A stretch of 56,785 nt of DNA from Franzmannia pantelleriensis (GTDB taxonomy: Bacteria > Pseudomonadota > Gammaproteobacteria > Pseudomonadales > Halomonadaceae), in the NCBI RefSeq assembly GCF_900102875.1, contig NZ_FNGH01000001.1, positions 95,873 to 152,657 of the forward strand. Reading direction: 5' to 3'. The translations under genes were made by a program, and so were the position numbers. Shown here piece by piece: positions 8,013-16,619 of this stretch (positions are counted from its first letter, which is position 1; each line of letters starts with the position of its first letter). The notes below the pieces were generated by a model. The model was not told where the DNA came from. It searched no databases and worked only from the letters and a program-made list of their open reading frames with translations.

Positions 8013-8420
8013 ATGAGCGAGCAGGATCCCGTCCTGGCCAAGATCGTCGAACTTGGTGCCGCCGATGGCCAGCTCGATGTGGTGTGGTTGTACGGTTCGC
8101 GGGCCAAGGGTGCCCATGCTGAATCCAGCGATTACGACCTGGCGGTGGCATTTCGCGACGCTGTTGAACCGCCGCTGGAGCGCCGCCTGCGCCCCGAACT
8201 GCTGGCACAGCAGTGGGCAGATTCGCTAGGGCTGGCCGACGATATGCTCTCCATCGTCGATATCAATCACGCGCCGCTGCCGCTGGCCATGGCGGTGATT
8301 CGCACTGGCCGCGCGATCTGGGTACGCAGCCCGTTGCGGCTGGCCAGGGAAGAGAACCGCATTACCTCGATGTGGGAACTCGACTATCTATATCACCAGC
8401 GCCATTATGGCGTGTCGTGA
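8013..8420 (+). CDS. MntA-type nucleotidyltransferase antitoxin
   Basis: 135 residues with the minimal nucleotidyltransferase signature: Gly28-Ser29, then Asp40 and Asp42 (GSRAKGAHAESSDYDL), the GS-x10-DxD pattern. In HEPN-MNT toxin-antitoxin systems this enzyme adds AMP to the Tyr of the partner HEPN RNase and so silences it. The partner gene follows with an 8-nt gap. The leader AGGAGAGTAGGGGG is the same 14 nt found before the RAYT gene. The pair is bracketed by REPINs, consistent with an accessory insertion. Confidence 0.85.
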   Translation: MSEQDPVLAKIVELGAADGQLDVVWLYGSRAKGAHAESSDYDLAVAFRDAVEPPLERRLRPELLAQQWADSLGLADDMLSIVDINHAPLPLAMAVIRTGRAIWVRSPLRLAREENRITSMWELDYLYHQRHYGVS

Positions 8421-8428
8421 CACTATGG

Positions 8429-8860
8429 ATGACAGCGATGGAGCCTGAGTACGTTGCATCGATGCGTGAGCACTTGGCTCGCCTGGGTGAAGAGCTTCAA
8501 CAGCTGCACGAACTGCTCGTGGCAGAGCGCGTGTTGTCACCCCTCGTGTATCGTGCCGCGGAGCGTAATCTGCAGCTGCTGACAGAAGCCTGTATAGGCA
8601 TCGCCAAGCAAACGCTCAAGGCCCAAGGCGTTGTCGCGCCCAGCGACGCCCGCCAGGCCTTTGCCAAGTTACGCAGTATGGGGCTGGACGCCACCGAGGC
8701 CGAATGGCCCAAGATCATTGGCCTTCGCAACGCGCTGGTGCATGACTACCTCAATCTCGATGAACGCATCGTGCTCGATATCATCCGTGAACAGCGCTAC
8801 CAGCTACTGCTCGACTTTGCCGATCAGCGCCTCGCTGACCCACAACCCCATCGAGACTAA
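8429..8860 (+). CDS. HepT-type HEPN RNase toxin
   Basis: 143 residues, helical, with the HEPN active-site motif R-x4-H-x-Y: Arg100, His105, Tyr107 (RNALVHDY). HepT proteins are metal-independent RNases kept inactive by AMPylation of that Tyr. ATGs at 8429 and 8438 are both possible; the first is used. The last residues PHRD and the TAA stop lie in the adjoining REPIN, so repeat DNA supplies the C terminus, probably replacing an original end. The catalytic motif is well upstream of that tail and appears intact. Confidence 0.85.
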   Translation: MTAMEPEYVASMREHLARLGEELQQLHELLVAERVLSPLVYRAAERNLQLLTEACIGIAKQTLKAQGVVAPSDARQAFAKLRSMGLDATEAEWPKIIGLRNALVHDYLNLDERIVLDIIREQRYQLLLDFADQRLADPQPHRD

Positions 8861-9043
8861 AGTCTCTCCCACATTGGCTTTGGCGCCACACTCCGTGTAG
8901 GAGCGAATTCATTCGCGATGCAGCGCGCAGCGCTGCTGGGGTAGGGCAACCCCATCGAGACTAAAGTCTCTCCCACATTGGCCTTGGCCTCGGCCCCCAG
9001 TGTGGGAGCGAATTCATTCGCGATTGCAGCGCGTAGCGCTGCC
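8846..9043. repeat. REPIN cluster between hepT and the autotransporter gene
   Basis: Two units with GAGACT-AA-AGTCTC and GCGAAT-TC-ATTCGC heads. The left edge overlaps the 3' end of hepT and provides its stop codon; the right edge ends 7 nt before the complement-strand stop codon of the autotransporter. Confidence 0.85.
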
Positions 9044-9050
9044 GGTTTGG

Positions 9051-10928
9051 TTACCAGCGATAAGCGACGGCTAGGCGTGCGCCGTGTTCGGTTTCGCGGT
9101 CAGCGAACGAGCCTTCGTACTGGCCGCTGATTGCCACGCTGCTGAGGCCCTGGAGTTCGCGCTCCCAGCTCAGGCCGGTGGTCACGTCGGCGCTGTGCAC
9201 GGTGCGGTTGTCCGGGGTGATGACGAAGCTGCCGCCGCCGGTGTCGGCGCTGAGGGCAGCCTGGGTGGCGCCGCCGGACTGGTCGCGCATGCCCCAGGCC
9301 AGGCCGCCGGTGAGGTGGATCGTGGTGTCGTCGTGGCGGCGCATCACGTGGCCGGCATCCACGCCGAGGCTGGTGCGCCAGACGTTCTGGCGCTGCGAGC
9401 CGTAGGCCATGGTCAGCGCCGAGTCGCCCCGTTCGGTGTAGGCGGTCTGGTGCAGCCAGCTGTGCATCAGCCGCGCATTGGGCACCAGCTCCCAGTCGTT
9501 ATCCAGCTCGATGACGTAGCTGGCGCCCAGCGCCAGGGTCACGTCCTCGCTGCGGTTGCTGCCTTCCACCACCTCGGTAGCCACGCCGGCAATCTCGCGG
9601 CGGTGGTCGTTATCGCCGAAGCCGGCCATCAGGGTGGCGTCCAGAATCACCGCATCGCGGCGCCAGGCGGTGTAGGCGCCCACGCTGACGCTGTCGATCT
9701 CGGTACGCGCATTGGCGGCATCGTCGCCCTGCACGCGGCCCTGGCCCACGCCCATGAACAGCCCGGCCAGCCAGGCATCGCTGAGCCAGCGGTCCATGCC
9801 CAGCAGGGCGCCGTAGCTGCGGAAGTCGTAGCCGTCGCCGCTGCCCTTGCTCACATAGCCCTCGGCCCAGCTGCTGAACTGGCCGGGGCTGCTTTGCCCC
9901 TGGTGGGAGAGCTGCGAGGCCATGCCCAGCAGGCCATCCACGGATTCGTGGTCGCCGTAGCGCATGACGCTGGCCTCTCTCGCGCCGCCACCAAACGACG
10001 ACCAGCCCTCCAGCTGCTGCTGTGCCGTGCTGCCGGCCAGGGTACTGGCAAGGTTGAGGCTGGCGCCCATCTGGCCGCCCATGCCGGTGCTGGCGAAGCG
10101 CTTGCCGAGGGTGTTGAGCATGCTGCGGCTAGCGCTAACGCTGGCATCGCGGGTGCCGCTGCGCGACACGTTGGAGCTCATGCTCTCGACGAAGCGGGCG
10201 CGCTGGGTCTCATCCAGGCCGGCCTGCTCGGCCAGGGCCAGCAATACCGGGCTGTCAGCGTCGTTCAAGCGCAGCTCGCTCACCACCCGGTCCAGATAGG
10301 CACCGCCGGGCTGGTTGCGGCTGCCCGCCACCGGTACCTCGAAGAGGCCGTCTTCACCCACGACGACGACGCCGCCCGGTCCAAACACGAAGAATGACAA
10401 GGGATAGCCCAGTGGGGCGCCGGCTGAGAAGGTCGAGACGACTACGGTGTAGCGCTGGCCACCCTCCAGTTCGAGGCTGAGGGCAGGGCATCGCCCGGGG
10501 AGCACAACGTCGTCGGATGAGCAATTGATCGGCGTGAGGCCAAGTGCCTCCAGCTGGTCGCCAATTGCGGTTCGGTAATCGTCGTTACCGGTGATATACC
10601 CCAGGCCGGGCTGTTCAGGGTCGAAGATACCGCGGTAGACCAGCATAGCGGTATCCACCGGCGCCTGGCTCTGGCCCATCAAGTACTCGCCTGAGGTCTG
10701 TACGTCCAGCTCCTGGGCAATGAAGTTGAAGGTCGTTGTGCCGCTGTCGATCGTGCCGCCCTCGAGATTGGTGTTACCCAGGTTGCCCAGGTTCACCGAC
10801 ATCGTCCCATCGAACGGATGCCCCGCTTCCAGGGTGAACTCGGTCAGCACATCGGCATGAGCGGAGAGGGCACCGGCGCAGGCAGTGGCCAGCAGGGCAG
10901 GGCGAAATCGACGGGAGTTGGGCTGCAT
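9051..10928 (-). CDS. Autotransporter (type V secretion) protein
   Basis: 625 residues. A Sec signal peptide ends near residue 25 (GALSAHA). Passenger region about 26-330: the part to 220 resembles a secreted beta-rich domain with a Cys pair (NCSSDD...GRCPAL). The rest, about 350-625, is an autotransporter beta-barrel with alternating hydrophobic strands and a terminal aromatic (VAYRW) recognised by the Bam machinery. The passenger is short compared with typical adhesins. Function of the passenger is unknown; exposure at the cell surface or release is expected. It is a single gene with a REPIN hard against its stop. A broken relative lies at 44.9-46.0 kb. Confidence 0.85.
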   Translation of the reverse strand: MQPNSRRFRPALLATACAGALSAHADVLTEFTLEAGHPFDGTMSVNLGNLGNTNLEGGTIDSGTTTFNFIAQELDVQTSGEYLMGQSQAPVDTAMLVYRGIFDPEQPGLGYITGNDDYRTAIGDQLEALGLTPINCSSDDVVLPGRCPALSLELEGGQRYTVVVSTFSAGAPLGYPLSFFVFGPGGVVVVGEDGLFEVPVAGSRNQPGGAYLDRVVSELRLNDADSPVLLALAEQAGLDETQRARFVESMSSNVSRSGTRDASVSASRSMLNTLGKRFASTGMGGQMGASLNLASTLAGSTAQQQLEGWSSFGGGAREASVMRYGDHESVDGLLGMASQLSHQGQSSPGQFSSWAEGYVSKGSGDGYDFRSYGALLGMDRWLSDAWLAGLFMGVGQGRVQGDDAANARTEIDSVSVGAYTAWRRDAVILDATLMAGFGDNDHRREIAGVATEVVEGSNRSEDVTLALGASYVIELDNDWELVPNARLMHSWLHQTAYTERGDSALTMAYGSQRQNVWRTSLGVDAGHVMRRHDDTTIHLTGGLAWGMRDQSGGATQAALSADTGGGSFVITPDNRTVHSADVTTGLSWERELQGLSSVAISGQYEGSFADRETEHGARLAVAYRW

Positions 10929-11060
10929 GAAAGCTTCCGTTGTTGTGTTTCTGATATAGGACGTTGTCGTGTTATCGGCCTGGCCTCGATGAGCTTTAGT
11001 AAATAAGTTTTATTTGTATTAGTGGTGCACTGCTTCCAGGAGGATAGGACTGTCGCCGGC

Positions 11061-11089
11061 TTGGGGCGCTCGGTGTGATCGGTTACACT
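11061..11089 (+). promoter_or_regulatory. Candidate sigma-70 promoter for the first wzz-like gene
   Basis: TTGGGG and TACACT separated by 17 bp, about 100 nt before the start codon. A small hairpin (AATGCC-GGAA-GGCATT, 11097-11112) and the palindrome ATATGCATAT follow in the leader. Only the spacing and partial hexamer matches support it. Confidence 0.35.
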
Positions 11090-11191
11090 ACGTCAAAATG
11101 CCGGAAGGCATTGATATATGCATATTACATAAAGAAGTAAAACGAATAAGCCGTACGACCGATTCGGCAACGTGACTGCAAGGGAAACTCC

Positions 11192-11938
11192 ATGGCAAAC
11201 CCATCCCCCGACAGCGATGAGATCTCGCTGGTCGATCTCGCTGTAACTGTCGTACGGCACTGGCTGCTGCTGCTTGGCACGTTTCTGATCGTCACCGCGG
11301 CCGCCGTTGGTTATGCCCTGATGCAGACCACCGCCTACCACTACACCTCGCTATTCCAGTTTGCCGAGTACCAGGACGCCGAGGGCGCGCGGCTGCCCCT
11401 GGTTGCGGCCGGCGGCGTGCTGGGGCAGTTCAATGTCCAGCATCTTCCCGCGGCCACCCGAGCCTACCTCGAAGAAACGCAGCGTGAACGGGTGGGGTTT
11501 GATGTCAGCGCCGAGCTGCTTAGTGATACCCGCATCCTGCGCGTGCGCACGACCACAAGCCCGGAGCGAGAAGACGAGGTGGAAGCCCTGCACCTGGCAG
11601 CGCTGACACGGTTGGAAAGCGCCCAGCAGCAACGGCTGGAGCGTTTGGAAGCTAGCCTGCAGCAGCGCCTTGACGCGGCCGAGGCCGGTCTTGCCGATGC
11701 CAGCGGCGAGCGCGCCAGCCAGCTTGCCGCGCGGGTGGCCGAGCTGGAAGCTCAGTTAGCCGGCCTGGTACCGGCCGAGCTGAGCGAGGTGGCCACGCGC
11801 AGCTCCGAGCCCGTGGCGCAGCGTACTGGGCTGATCATCGCACTGGGCGCTATGCTGGGGTTAATGCTGGGCCTGATGGCGGTATTCGTTCGGCAATTCG
11901 CCCACAGCGTTCGTCAAAGTTTACATAAGCGCGCATAA
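11192..11938 (+). CDS. Wzz-type chain-length determinant (short form)
   Basis: 248 residues. N-terminal DEISLVDLA is typical of Wzz/polysaccharide co-polymerases, followed by a first membrane helix (about 24-46), a periplasmic coiled-coil-rich region, and a second helix near the C terminus (about 211-235) with a basic end. Wzz proteins control the length of Wzy-made polymer at the inner membrane. It is shorter than the roughly 320-residue enteric Wzz and lacks a kinase domain. A good ribosome binding site (AAGGGAAA) precedes the ATG. The next gene encodes a paralogue. Confidence 0.75.
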   Translation: MANPSPDSDEISLVDLAVTVVRHWLLLLGTFLIVTAAAVGYALMQTTAYHYTSLFQFAEYQDAEGARLPLVAAGGVLGQFNVQHLPAATRAYLEETQRERVGFDVSAELLSDTRILRVRTTTSPEREDEVEALHLAALTRLESAQQQRLERLEASLQQRLDAAEAGLADASGERASQLAARVAELEAQLAGLVPAELSEVATRSSEPVAQRTGLIIALGAMLGLMLGLMAVFVRQFAHSVRQSLHKRA

Positions 11939-12175
11939 TTGGTCGCTTACGTTCGTGTTCCTGTCGCTTTCCTGCGACAATCGACGAACAAAAACGATAC
12001 GTAGAACAGTAGCTTAGCAAGCGCTGCTCTCATAGAATCGTGACCATCATCCATACAGTGATGCTGTGGTGCCGGCAGGATGCCAGGGGCGCTGGGCCAA
12101 GAACGGCTCCCCATGGTGTTATCCCGCCGGCCCTGCATTCATGGCTCAGGGCCTGAGAATCGCCCGGAACAATCT

Positions 12176-12195
12176 CCGGGCGGTAGCGTGCCCGG
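12176..12195 (+). promoter_or_regulatory. ops element (RfaH recruitment) in a JUMPstart-like leader
   Basis: GGCGGTAGCGTG at 12179-12190 matches the enterobacterial ops pause sequence exactly. It is framed by the 6-bp inverted repeat CCGGGC/GCCCGG, so the loop GGTAGCGT would be presented as in the known ops hairpin. A JUMPstart-like stretch (ATGGCTCAGGG) lies upstream. It ends 46 nt before the second wzz start. RfaH binding here would give processive transcription of long surface-polysaccharide operons. No rfaH gene is in the window. Confidence 0.7.
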
Positions 12196-12236
12196 AAAAC
12201 TCCCATCACTATCTACGCACGACTGGAACCACCACG

Positions 12237-13010
12237 ATGACCCAGGAACCGCGTGAAAACGCTTATCAGGACGATGAAATCTCACTGGTCGATCTTGCCA
12301 AGATATTGATCCAGCGCTGGCTCACGATGGCGGTGATCTTCTGTTTGGTGGTCGCCGGCGCGCTGGCCTACGCGCTCTCGCTACCGCGGCCCTATCAGTA
12401 CGTCTCGCTCTACCAGGCCGCTGAGCAGTCGCCTACCAGCGCGCTCGAATCCACCGGCGCGCTGGTCGCCAGAGCCAACAACCTCTACCTGGGCCCGCTG
12501 ACCCGCGAGATGCTGGCCGAGCACGAGGAGCAAACAAGCCTGCCGTTCAATGTCGACGTCGACTCGCCCAGCGACACCCTACTGATCCGCGTTCGCTCGA
12601 CCGCCGAAACCGAGCACGCCGAGCAGGTCGAGCGCATGCATCGGCAGCTGCTGGAGCGGATGCAGCAGGATCAGCAAGCCATGGTAGAGCGTCGCCAGGA
12701 GACCCTCGAGCGGCGCATCGACAGCAACCAGCAAGCGCTGGAAGCGCTGGATGATTCCACCAGCCCGGCGGCAGGTGAGCTAATTGCCACCTACAGCCAG
12801 CGCGTGGCGGAGCTTGAGAGCGAGCTGGCCGACCTGCAGTCGGGCGAGGTCATCCAGACCGCGGTGCAGAGCACCCAACCCAGCGGCCAAAGCCGCGCCA
12901 TGGTGCTGGCGCTGGGCATCGTGCTCGGCGGCATGCTGGCGCTGATGGGCGCCTTCTTCGCCCACTTCGGCAGCTTGGTACGCGCCAGCCTGCGCGCCGA
13001 GCGCACCTGA
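12237..13010 (+). CDS. Wzz-type chain-length determinant (second, short form)
   Basis: 257 residues, paralogous to the gene before it: N-terminal DEISLVDLA, membrane helix about 29-51, a long Gln/Glu/Arg coiled coil in the periplasmic part (residues about 120-200), and a second membrane helix about 222-244 with a basic tail. It should act with Wzy to set polymer length. The ATG at 12237 is chosen because upstream in-frame codons run through the ops leader. The paralogues may control two different length classes or form mixed rings; that is inference. The gene is followed by a REPIN cluster and a toxin-antitoxin pair before cysQ. Confidence 0.75.
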   Translation: MTQEPRENAYQDDEISLVDLAKILIQRWLTMAVIFCLVVAGALAYALSLPRPYQYVSLYQAAEQSPTSALESTGALVARANNLYLGPLTREMLAEHEEQTSLPFNVDVDSPSDTLLIRVRSTAETEHAEQVERMHRQLLERMQQDQQAMVERRQETLERRIDSNQQALEALDDSTSPAAGELIATYSQRVAELESELADLQSGEVIQTAVQSTQPSGQSRAMVLALGIVLGGMLALMGAFFAHFGSLVRASLRAERT

Positions 13011-13028
13011 TCTAGCCAAGGCGCCATA

Positions 13029-13179
13029 CCCATTGTAGGAGCGGATTCATCCGCGATGCAGCGCGCAGCGCTGCTGGTAAGGCCAACCCCATCGCGAATA
13101 AATTCACTCCCACATTGGCCAGGGGCGCCACACCCAGTGTGGGAGCGAACTCATTCGCGATGCAGCGCAAAGCGCTGCC
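13029..13179. repeat. REPIN cluster after wzz
   Basis: Contains a fully paired GCGGAT-TC-ATCCGC head (a rare variant), a GCGAATAAATTCAC head that is partly decayed, and a GCGAACTCATTCGC head with one mismatch. Confidence 0.8.
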
Positions 13180-13217
13180 ACCACGTAACGCCATGCCAAG
13201 GTAGCCAATATCGCCTT

Positions 13218-13517
13218 ATGCGCCTCACAGATGCCCAGCGCCAGACCATTCTGCAGATCGTTACCGAAGAGCTAGGCCCCAGCGCCAGTGTGCGGCTGTT
13301 CGGCTCACGGTTGGACGACAACGCCCGCGGTGGCGATATCGACCTGCACGTTGAACTCAGCGAGCCTGTGGCGCATCCCGCTCAGCTCTCCGCTCGGCTC
13401 AGCGCACGCATCATGCGTGCCATGCACGGGCGCAAGGTCGATGTGCTCATCAGTGCACCGAACCTCAGCGAGCAAGCAATACACAGGCTGGCCCGAGAGC
13501 AGGGGGCACGGTTATGA
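13218..13517 (+). CDS. MntA-type nucleotidyltransferase antitoxin (second pair)
   Basis: 99 residues with Gly29-Ser30 and Asp40/Asp42 (GSRLDDNARGGDIDL), the minimal nucleotidyltransferase pattern. Shorter than and only distantly similar to the first MntA in the window. The start at 13218 is used because the upstream frame is REP sequence. The stop codon overlaps the next start by 4 nt (ATGA), implying translational coupling with the HEPN partner. Expected role: AMPylation and silencing of that toxin. Confidence 0.85.
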   Translation: MRLTDAQRQTILQIVTEELGPSASVRLFGSRLDDNARGGDIDLHVELSEPVAHPAQLSARLSARIMRAMHGRKVDVLISAPNLSEQAIHRLAREQGARL

Positions 13518-13984
13518 ACGATAACCTTTCCGAACGATTGCGCTTTCTGCGCCGCGTCGTGGAGCGAGAACTTCACCACCTGCGCTACTCGTCGGGCAGC
13601 GTCTTCGGTTCGCCAATGACCCGCGAGCGAGCCGCCAAACTGGGCGAAGATGAAGCGCTGGCAGAGCGAGTGGAAGCCTACACCAGCCGCTTTTGCCGTT
13701 TGCAGGATACGACCGGCGACAAGCTGCTGCCGCTATGGCTGCGTGCCCTGGGTGAGAAAACCGGCGCCGTGGTCGACAACCTGGACCGTGCCGAAAAGCT
13801 GGGCGTTCTGGCATCCGCCGATCAATGGCTCACTATTCGCCAGATCCGCAATCAGATGATTCATGAATACATCGAATCTGCCGAGGTGCTGGCCGATGCA
13901 CTCAATACCGCCCACGACTATGAAGAAACCCTGATCGCCTTTGCCAACGCCATGCTTGCCGACGTACAGCGACGAGGGATCTAG
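13514..13984 (+). CDS. HepT-like HEPN RNase toxin (second pair)
   Basis: 156 residues, helical, with Arg112, His117 and Tyr119 in RNQMIHEY, the HEPN R-x4-H-x-Y active site. It is a different subfamily from the first HepT: little similarity outside the motif and a longer N-terminal part. It would cleave RNA when not AMPylated. The pair lies between two REPIN clusters and splits wzz from cysQ-ugd, so it looks like an insertion into the polysaccharide locus. Confidence 0.8.
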   Translation: MNDNLSERLRFLRRVVERELHHLRYSSGSVFGSPMTRERAAKLGEDEALAERVEAYTSRFCRLQDTTGDKLLPLWLRALGEKTGAVVDNLDRAEKLGVLASADQWLTIRQIRNQMIHEYIESAEVLADALNTAHDYEETLIAFANAMLADVQRRGI

Positions 13985-14003
13985 GCTAGCTCGTATAAGT
14001 ACG

Positions 14004-14123
14004 GTTGCAGCGCGCAGCGCTGCCGAACAACCCATCGCGAATAAATTCACTCCCACATTGGCCAGGGGCGCCATCTATCATTGTGGGAGCGGTTTCAACC
14101 GCGATGCAGCGCGCAGCGCTGCC
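14004..14123. repeat. REPIN after the second HEPN-MNT pair
   Basis: A GC-rich stem, a GCGAATAAATTCAC head (decayed), then a GCGGTT-TC-AACCGC head and AGCGCTGCC stem. Same family as the other clusters. Confidence 0.8.
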
Positions 14124-14167
14124 AAGTTCTGCCCAAGCCCCAATAGAAAAACCGATAAGGACCCGTT

Positions 14168-14998
14168 TTGCCTCATTTCGTGACCAACTCCCTCCGCGCC
14201 CGCTTGATCGAGGGCGTTCACGCCGCCGGGCGCGAGGTGCTGGCGATCTACCAGCGCGGCTTCAGCGTCGAGACCAAGGACGACGACAGCCCGCTCACCG
14301 AGGCCGACATGGCCTCGCACCACGCCCTGGTGGCACTGCTCGAGGACCTCACTCCCGAAGTGCCGGTGCTCTCCGAGGAGTCTGCCGAGGTGCCCTACGC
14401 CACCCGCCAGGCCTGGCAGCGCTACTGGCTGGTCGACCCGCTGGACGGCACCAAGGAGTTCGTCAACAAGAACGGCGAGTTCACCCTCAACGTGGCACTG
14501 ATCGACGACGGCGTACCGGTGTTCGGCATCGTCCACGCGCCCGCGGTTGGTGGCGGGGGCGGAAGCACCTGGGTAGGCCAGGTCGGCGGCGAAGTATTCA
14601 AGATATCGCAGGGCGTCTACGCCAATATTCAGGTGCGTGAGCTCCCCGACCCCGAGGCCGAGCCCTGGAAGGTAGTGGGCAGCCGCCGTCACGGTGCCGA
14701 GGCGTTCGACGCCTTCTGTGCCGCCTTGCCCAACCACGAGTGCGTCTCCATCGGCAGCTCGCTCAAGCTCTGTTGGGTCGCCGAGGGCAAGGCCGACCTC
14801 TACCCGCGGCTGGCCCCCACCAGCGAATGGGACACCGCCGCCGCCCAGGCCGTGGTCACCGCCGCCGGCGGCGAGGTACTCAACGCCGAGACATTAGAGC
14901 CGCTGCGCTGCAACCAGCAGGAGAGCGTGCTCAACCCGTTCTTCATCGTCTGCGGCCAGCGCGACGCGCGATGGGAAAACGCGCTGCGCGCCATCTGA
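14168..14998 (+). CDS. cysQ: 3'(2'),5'-bisphosphate nucleotidase CysQ
   Basis: 276 residues of the inositol-monophosphatase superfamily. The metal-binding signature [10 protein letters not shown] is near 94-103, an acidic site EES lies upstream (LSEESAEVP), and [12 protein letters not shown] is the second metal motif. The enzyme removes the 3' phosphate of PAP/PAPS to recycle the product of sulfate assimilation. A TTG start is chosen because AAGGA lies 7 nt before it; a GTG at 14180 is an alternative. It often neighbours cell-surface sugar genes in this group of bacteria. It is followed closely by ugd. All motifs intact. Confidence 0.88.
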   Translation: MPHFVTNSLRARLIEGVHAAGREVLAIYQRGFSVETKDDDSPLTEADMASHHALVALLEDLTPEVPVLSEESAEVPYATRQAWQRYWLVDPLDGTKEFVNKNGEFTLNVALIDDGVPVFGIVHAPAVGGGGGSTWVGQVGGEVFKISQGVYANIQVRELPDPEAEPWKVVGSRRHGAEAFDAFCAALPNHECVSIGSSLKLCWVAEGKADLYPRLAPTSEWDTAAAQAVVTAAGGEVLNAETLEPLRCNQQESVLNPFFIVCGQRDARWENALRAI

Positions 14999-15030
14999 TA
15001 TTTACCCTCTTCAACACTAGTGGATGGACA

Positions 15031-16356
15031 ATGAACGTTACCGTTTTCGGCACCGGCTATGTCGGCCTGGTACAGGGCGCCATTCTGGCGGATGTGGGCC
15101 ACCACGTGGTGTGTGTGGATGTGGACGCCGACAAGGTAGAAAGGCTGAAGCAGGGCATCATCCCCATCTACGAGCCTGGCCTGGAGCAGCTGGTGAAGGA
15201 AAACCACGCCGCCGGGCGGCTCGACTTCACCACCGACGCCGAGGCCGGCGTGACCCACGGCCAGGTGCAGTTCATCGCCGTGGGCACCCCGCCGGACGAA
15301 GACGGCAGCGCCGATCTGCAGTACGTGCTCAAGGTGGCCGAGACCATCGCCACCTACATGCAGGGCGAGCAGATCGTCATCGATAAATCCACCGTGCCGG
15401 TGGGCACCGCCGATAAGGTGCGCGCCAAGCTCGCCGAGGTACTCGAGGCGCGGGGGAGGGCGGATCTTAGCTTCGACGTGGTCTCCAACCCCGAGTTTCT
15501 CAAGGAAGGCAGCGCGGTGGCGGACTGCCAAAAGCCCGACCGCATCATCATCGGTACCGAGAACGCCGAGACCGTGGAGGTGATGCGCGAGCTCTACGCG
15601 CCGTTCAACCGCAACCATGACAAGATCATCGTCATGGACGTGCGCAGCGCCGAGCTGACCAAGTACGCCGCCAACTGCATGCTGGCCACCAAGATCAGCT
15701 TCATGAACGAGATCGCCAACCTCGCCGAGCGGCTGGGCGCCGACATCGAGGCGGTGCGCCAGGGTATCGGCTCCGACCCGCGCATCGGCTACCACTTCAT
15801 CTACCCCGGCGTGGGCTACGGCGGCTCGTGCTTCCCCAAGGACGTGCAGGCGCTGATCCGCACCGCCGACGATATCGACTTCGACGCCAAAGTGCTCAAG
15901 GCCGTGGAATCGCGCAACATGGAGCAGAAGACCACCCTGTTCCAGAAGATTCACAAGCACTTCGGCGGCGACCTGGCCGGCAAGACCTTTGCCGTGTGGG
16001 GGCTCGCCTTCAAGCCCAACACCGACGACATGCGCGAAGCCCCCAGCCGCGTACTGATGGAAGCGCTGTGGCAGGCCGGCGCCAAGGTCCAGGCCTATGA
16101 CCCCGAAGCCATGGAAGAGACCCAGCGCCTCTATGGCAGCCGCGACGATCTCAGCCTGTGCGGCACTAAGGAAGCGGCCCTTAAAGGTGCTGACGCCCTG
16201 GCAATAGTGACGGATTGGCAAACCTTCAAGGCGCCTGATTTCGACGCCATCAAGGAACAGCTCAGAGCGCCAACCGTGTTCGACGGCCGCAACCTCTATG
16301 AACCCAAGCGCATGCAGCGTAAAGGCTTCACGTACTACGGCGTCGGCCGCCAATAA
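15031..16356 (+). CDS. ugd: UDP-glucose 6-dehydrogenase
   Basis: 441 residues. NAD-binding GTGYVGL at 7-13, catalytic Cys267 in GGSCFPKD, and the C-terminal domain with [16 protein letters not shown]. It oxidises UDP-glucose to UDP-glucuronate in two NAD-dependent steps in the cytoplasm. GlcA would be an acidic component of the polysaccharide or a precursor of other uronic-type sugars. It starts 32 nt after cysQ and is the last high-GC gene before the AT-rich core of the locus. Symbol by family; wecC further on is a distinct dehydrogenase of the same superfamily. Confidence 0.93.
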   Translation: MNVTVFGTGYVGLVQGAILADVGHHVVCVDVDADKVERLKQGIIPIYEPGLEQLVKENHAAGRLDFTTDAEAGVTHGQVQFIAVGTPPDEDGSADLQYVLKVAETIATYMQGEQIVIDKSTVPVGTADKVRAKLAEVLEARGRADLSFDVVSNPEFLKEGSAVADCQKPDRIIIGTENAETVEVMRELYAPFNRNHDKIIVMDVRSAELTKYAANCMLATKISFMNEIANLAERLGADIEAVRQGIGSDPRIGYHFIYPGVGYGGSCFPKDVQALIRTADDIDFDAKVLKAVESRNMEQKTTLFQKIHKHFGGDLAGKTFAVWGLAFKPNTDDMREAPSRVLMEALWQAGAKVQAYDPEAMEETQRLYGSRDDLSLCGTKEAALKGADALAIVTDWQTFKAPDFDAIKEQLRAPTVFDGRNLYEPKRMQRKGFTYYGVGRQ

Positions 16357-16619
16357 CGCCACCGCGTGGCACCCCGCGCGCACGCGGCATTAGCTGCGTA
16401 GGGTGTGCAGTTACTAGGGGGGCATTACAGCACTTGCTACTCTGGTCTCAAGCCGGCTGGCATAGAACGTGCTGCTGATGGCGGCTTTGGCATTTCTGGC
16501 CGTCTCCGGGATACTCAGCTCCTGCGAAGTACTAATCGGGTTCACCAACCTGGAAACCCCCTATATATGCGGTGCGATTTACTACACTTCCTTCGAAAGA
16601 ATATGATAGTGATTAACTT

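Noticed and set aside
9084-10397. Forward frame of 437 codons opposite the autotransporter gene
   Set aside because: Ala/Gly/His-rich shadow without motifs; the reverse strand encodes signal peptide and barrel.
12066-12236. N-terminal extension of the second wzz gene
   Set aside because: It would run through the ops/JUMPstart leader; the family start motif is close to the ATG at 12237.
14800-16383. Long reverse-strand frame opposite ugd
   Set aside because: His/Gly/Val-rich translation typical of antisense shadows; ugd on the other strand is unambiguous.
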